Assembly (NCBI GenBank): GCA_018902765.1 | Contig: JAHIQC010000216.1 | Coordinates: 1 to 5,003, forward strand | Direction of reading: 5' to 3' | Source of the DNA: Actinomycetota bacterium | Lineage (GTDB): Bacteria; Actinomycetota; Coriobacteriia; Anaerosomatales; JAHIQC01 | Length of the DNA stretch: 5,003 nt | Shown: one piece after another, positions 4,778 through 5,003 of the stretch | How the letters are laid out: each line of letters opens with the position of its first letter | Position numbering within the stretch: the stretch's first letter is position 1 | The notes under the pieces: generated by a model | What the model saw: only the letters and a program-made list of their open reading frames with translations | Told to the model about the DNA's origin: nothing | Database searches by the model: none | Translations under genes and position numbers: made by a program

Positions 4778-5003
4778 GTTGTAGCTGTCCATAGCGCACG
4801 CGTACCACGAGGGTTGACTACGTCAACGACTCAGCGGGTCGTCCCGTGGCCGCTTACGCCAGCGCAGTCGAACCTGGGGTCTCTTGTTGTGGTGCTTCCG
4901 TCGTGGCGCTGACGCGTCGGCGTGTCCAGCATCAGGGAGTCGGGACGTTCTTGGGCCGGAATAGGTGCGGGAAAGCGGTTGACGCCGCCTCGCCCTCGTC
5001 TGC
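4778..5003. other. Non-coding 3' region after the hemerythrin gene
   Basis: No supported gene. A - strand frame is open from the window edge to about 4825, but it is Arg/Pro-rich, has no recognisable family block and no start, and is treated as chance. The stretch carries the folded inverted repeats at 4805-4849. A neighbouring gene may begin or end just beyond 5003. Confidence 0.4.
4805..4849 (+). repeat. Nested inverted repeats, possible three-way junction
   Basis: The outer arms CCACGaGG and CCCGTGG pair over seven bases with one bulged A. Inside are a perfect hairpin GTTGAC-TAC-GTCAAC (4813-4827) and a second small stem CGAC/GTCG (4827-4841). A rho-independent terminator is unlikely because no T run follows. 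It lies 28 bases after the hemerythrin stop, so an mRNA 3' structure or a protein-binding palindrome are the simple readings. Confidence 0.45.

Noticed and set aside
4825..5002. - strand frame open from the right edge
   Set aside because: It is Arg/Pro-rich with no start and no recognisable motif; it may be chance in GC-rich DNA.
1..5003. CRISPR array, tRNA, rRNA, transposase or integrase
   Set aside because: No regularly spaced repeats, no tRNA T-loop within a cloverleaf context, no rRNA-like stretch and no transposase or recombinase motifs were seen on either strand.

Overview
The window looks like the chromosome of a GC-rich bacterium. It has several GTG starts, clear Shine-Dalgarno sites and short intergenic gaps. 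The gene mix (a Cys-rich DUF2769-type protein, a 4Fe-4S ferredoxin, a diiron metallo-beta-lactamase-fold protein, a hemerythrin) points to an anaerobe or microaerophile, possibly an anaerobic actinobacterial lineage. That placement is inference: no rRNA or other taxonomic marker is present.

Left part (1-2684). A DUF488 gene enters from outside the window on the + strand and converges on a five-gene cluster on the - strand. In transcription order the cluster is: DUF2769-type Cys-rich protein, YeaO-type DUF488 protein, 62-residue single-cluster ferredoxin, flavodiiron-like diiron beta-lactamase-fold protein, and small cupin. Gaps are 22-94 bases and all five read the same way, so co-transcription is plausible. 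The best functional reading is a small oxygen/NO or redox-stress module in which the ferredoxin could feed electrons to the diiron protein, which has no flavodoxin domain of its own. This is inferred from ligand motifs and gene order. A dyad in the leader (2707-2729) and a TATAAC box just upstream are candidate control sites.

Middle and right (2685-4222). This stretch is scarred. It holds the C-terminal tail of a P1B-type metal ATPase (+ strand, damaged), a gene-poor stretch, an intact Rnk/GreA-C-like transcription regulator (3393-3803), and the N-terminal piece of an AlkA/HhH-GPD-type DNA glycosylase (- strand, frameshifted and cut off where the Rnk gene ends). A diverged 60-base direct repeat (2737-2796 and 4113-4172) lies beside the two gene remnants, one copy each.

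Right end (4223-5003). A complete hemerythrin-domain protein with all expected iron ligands is followed by about 225 bases with no convincing gene but with a compact fold of nested inverted repeats (4805-4849). The hemerythrin and the flavodiiron-like cluster, about 1.5 kb apart, share the theme of non-heme diiron oxygen or NO chemistry.
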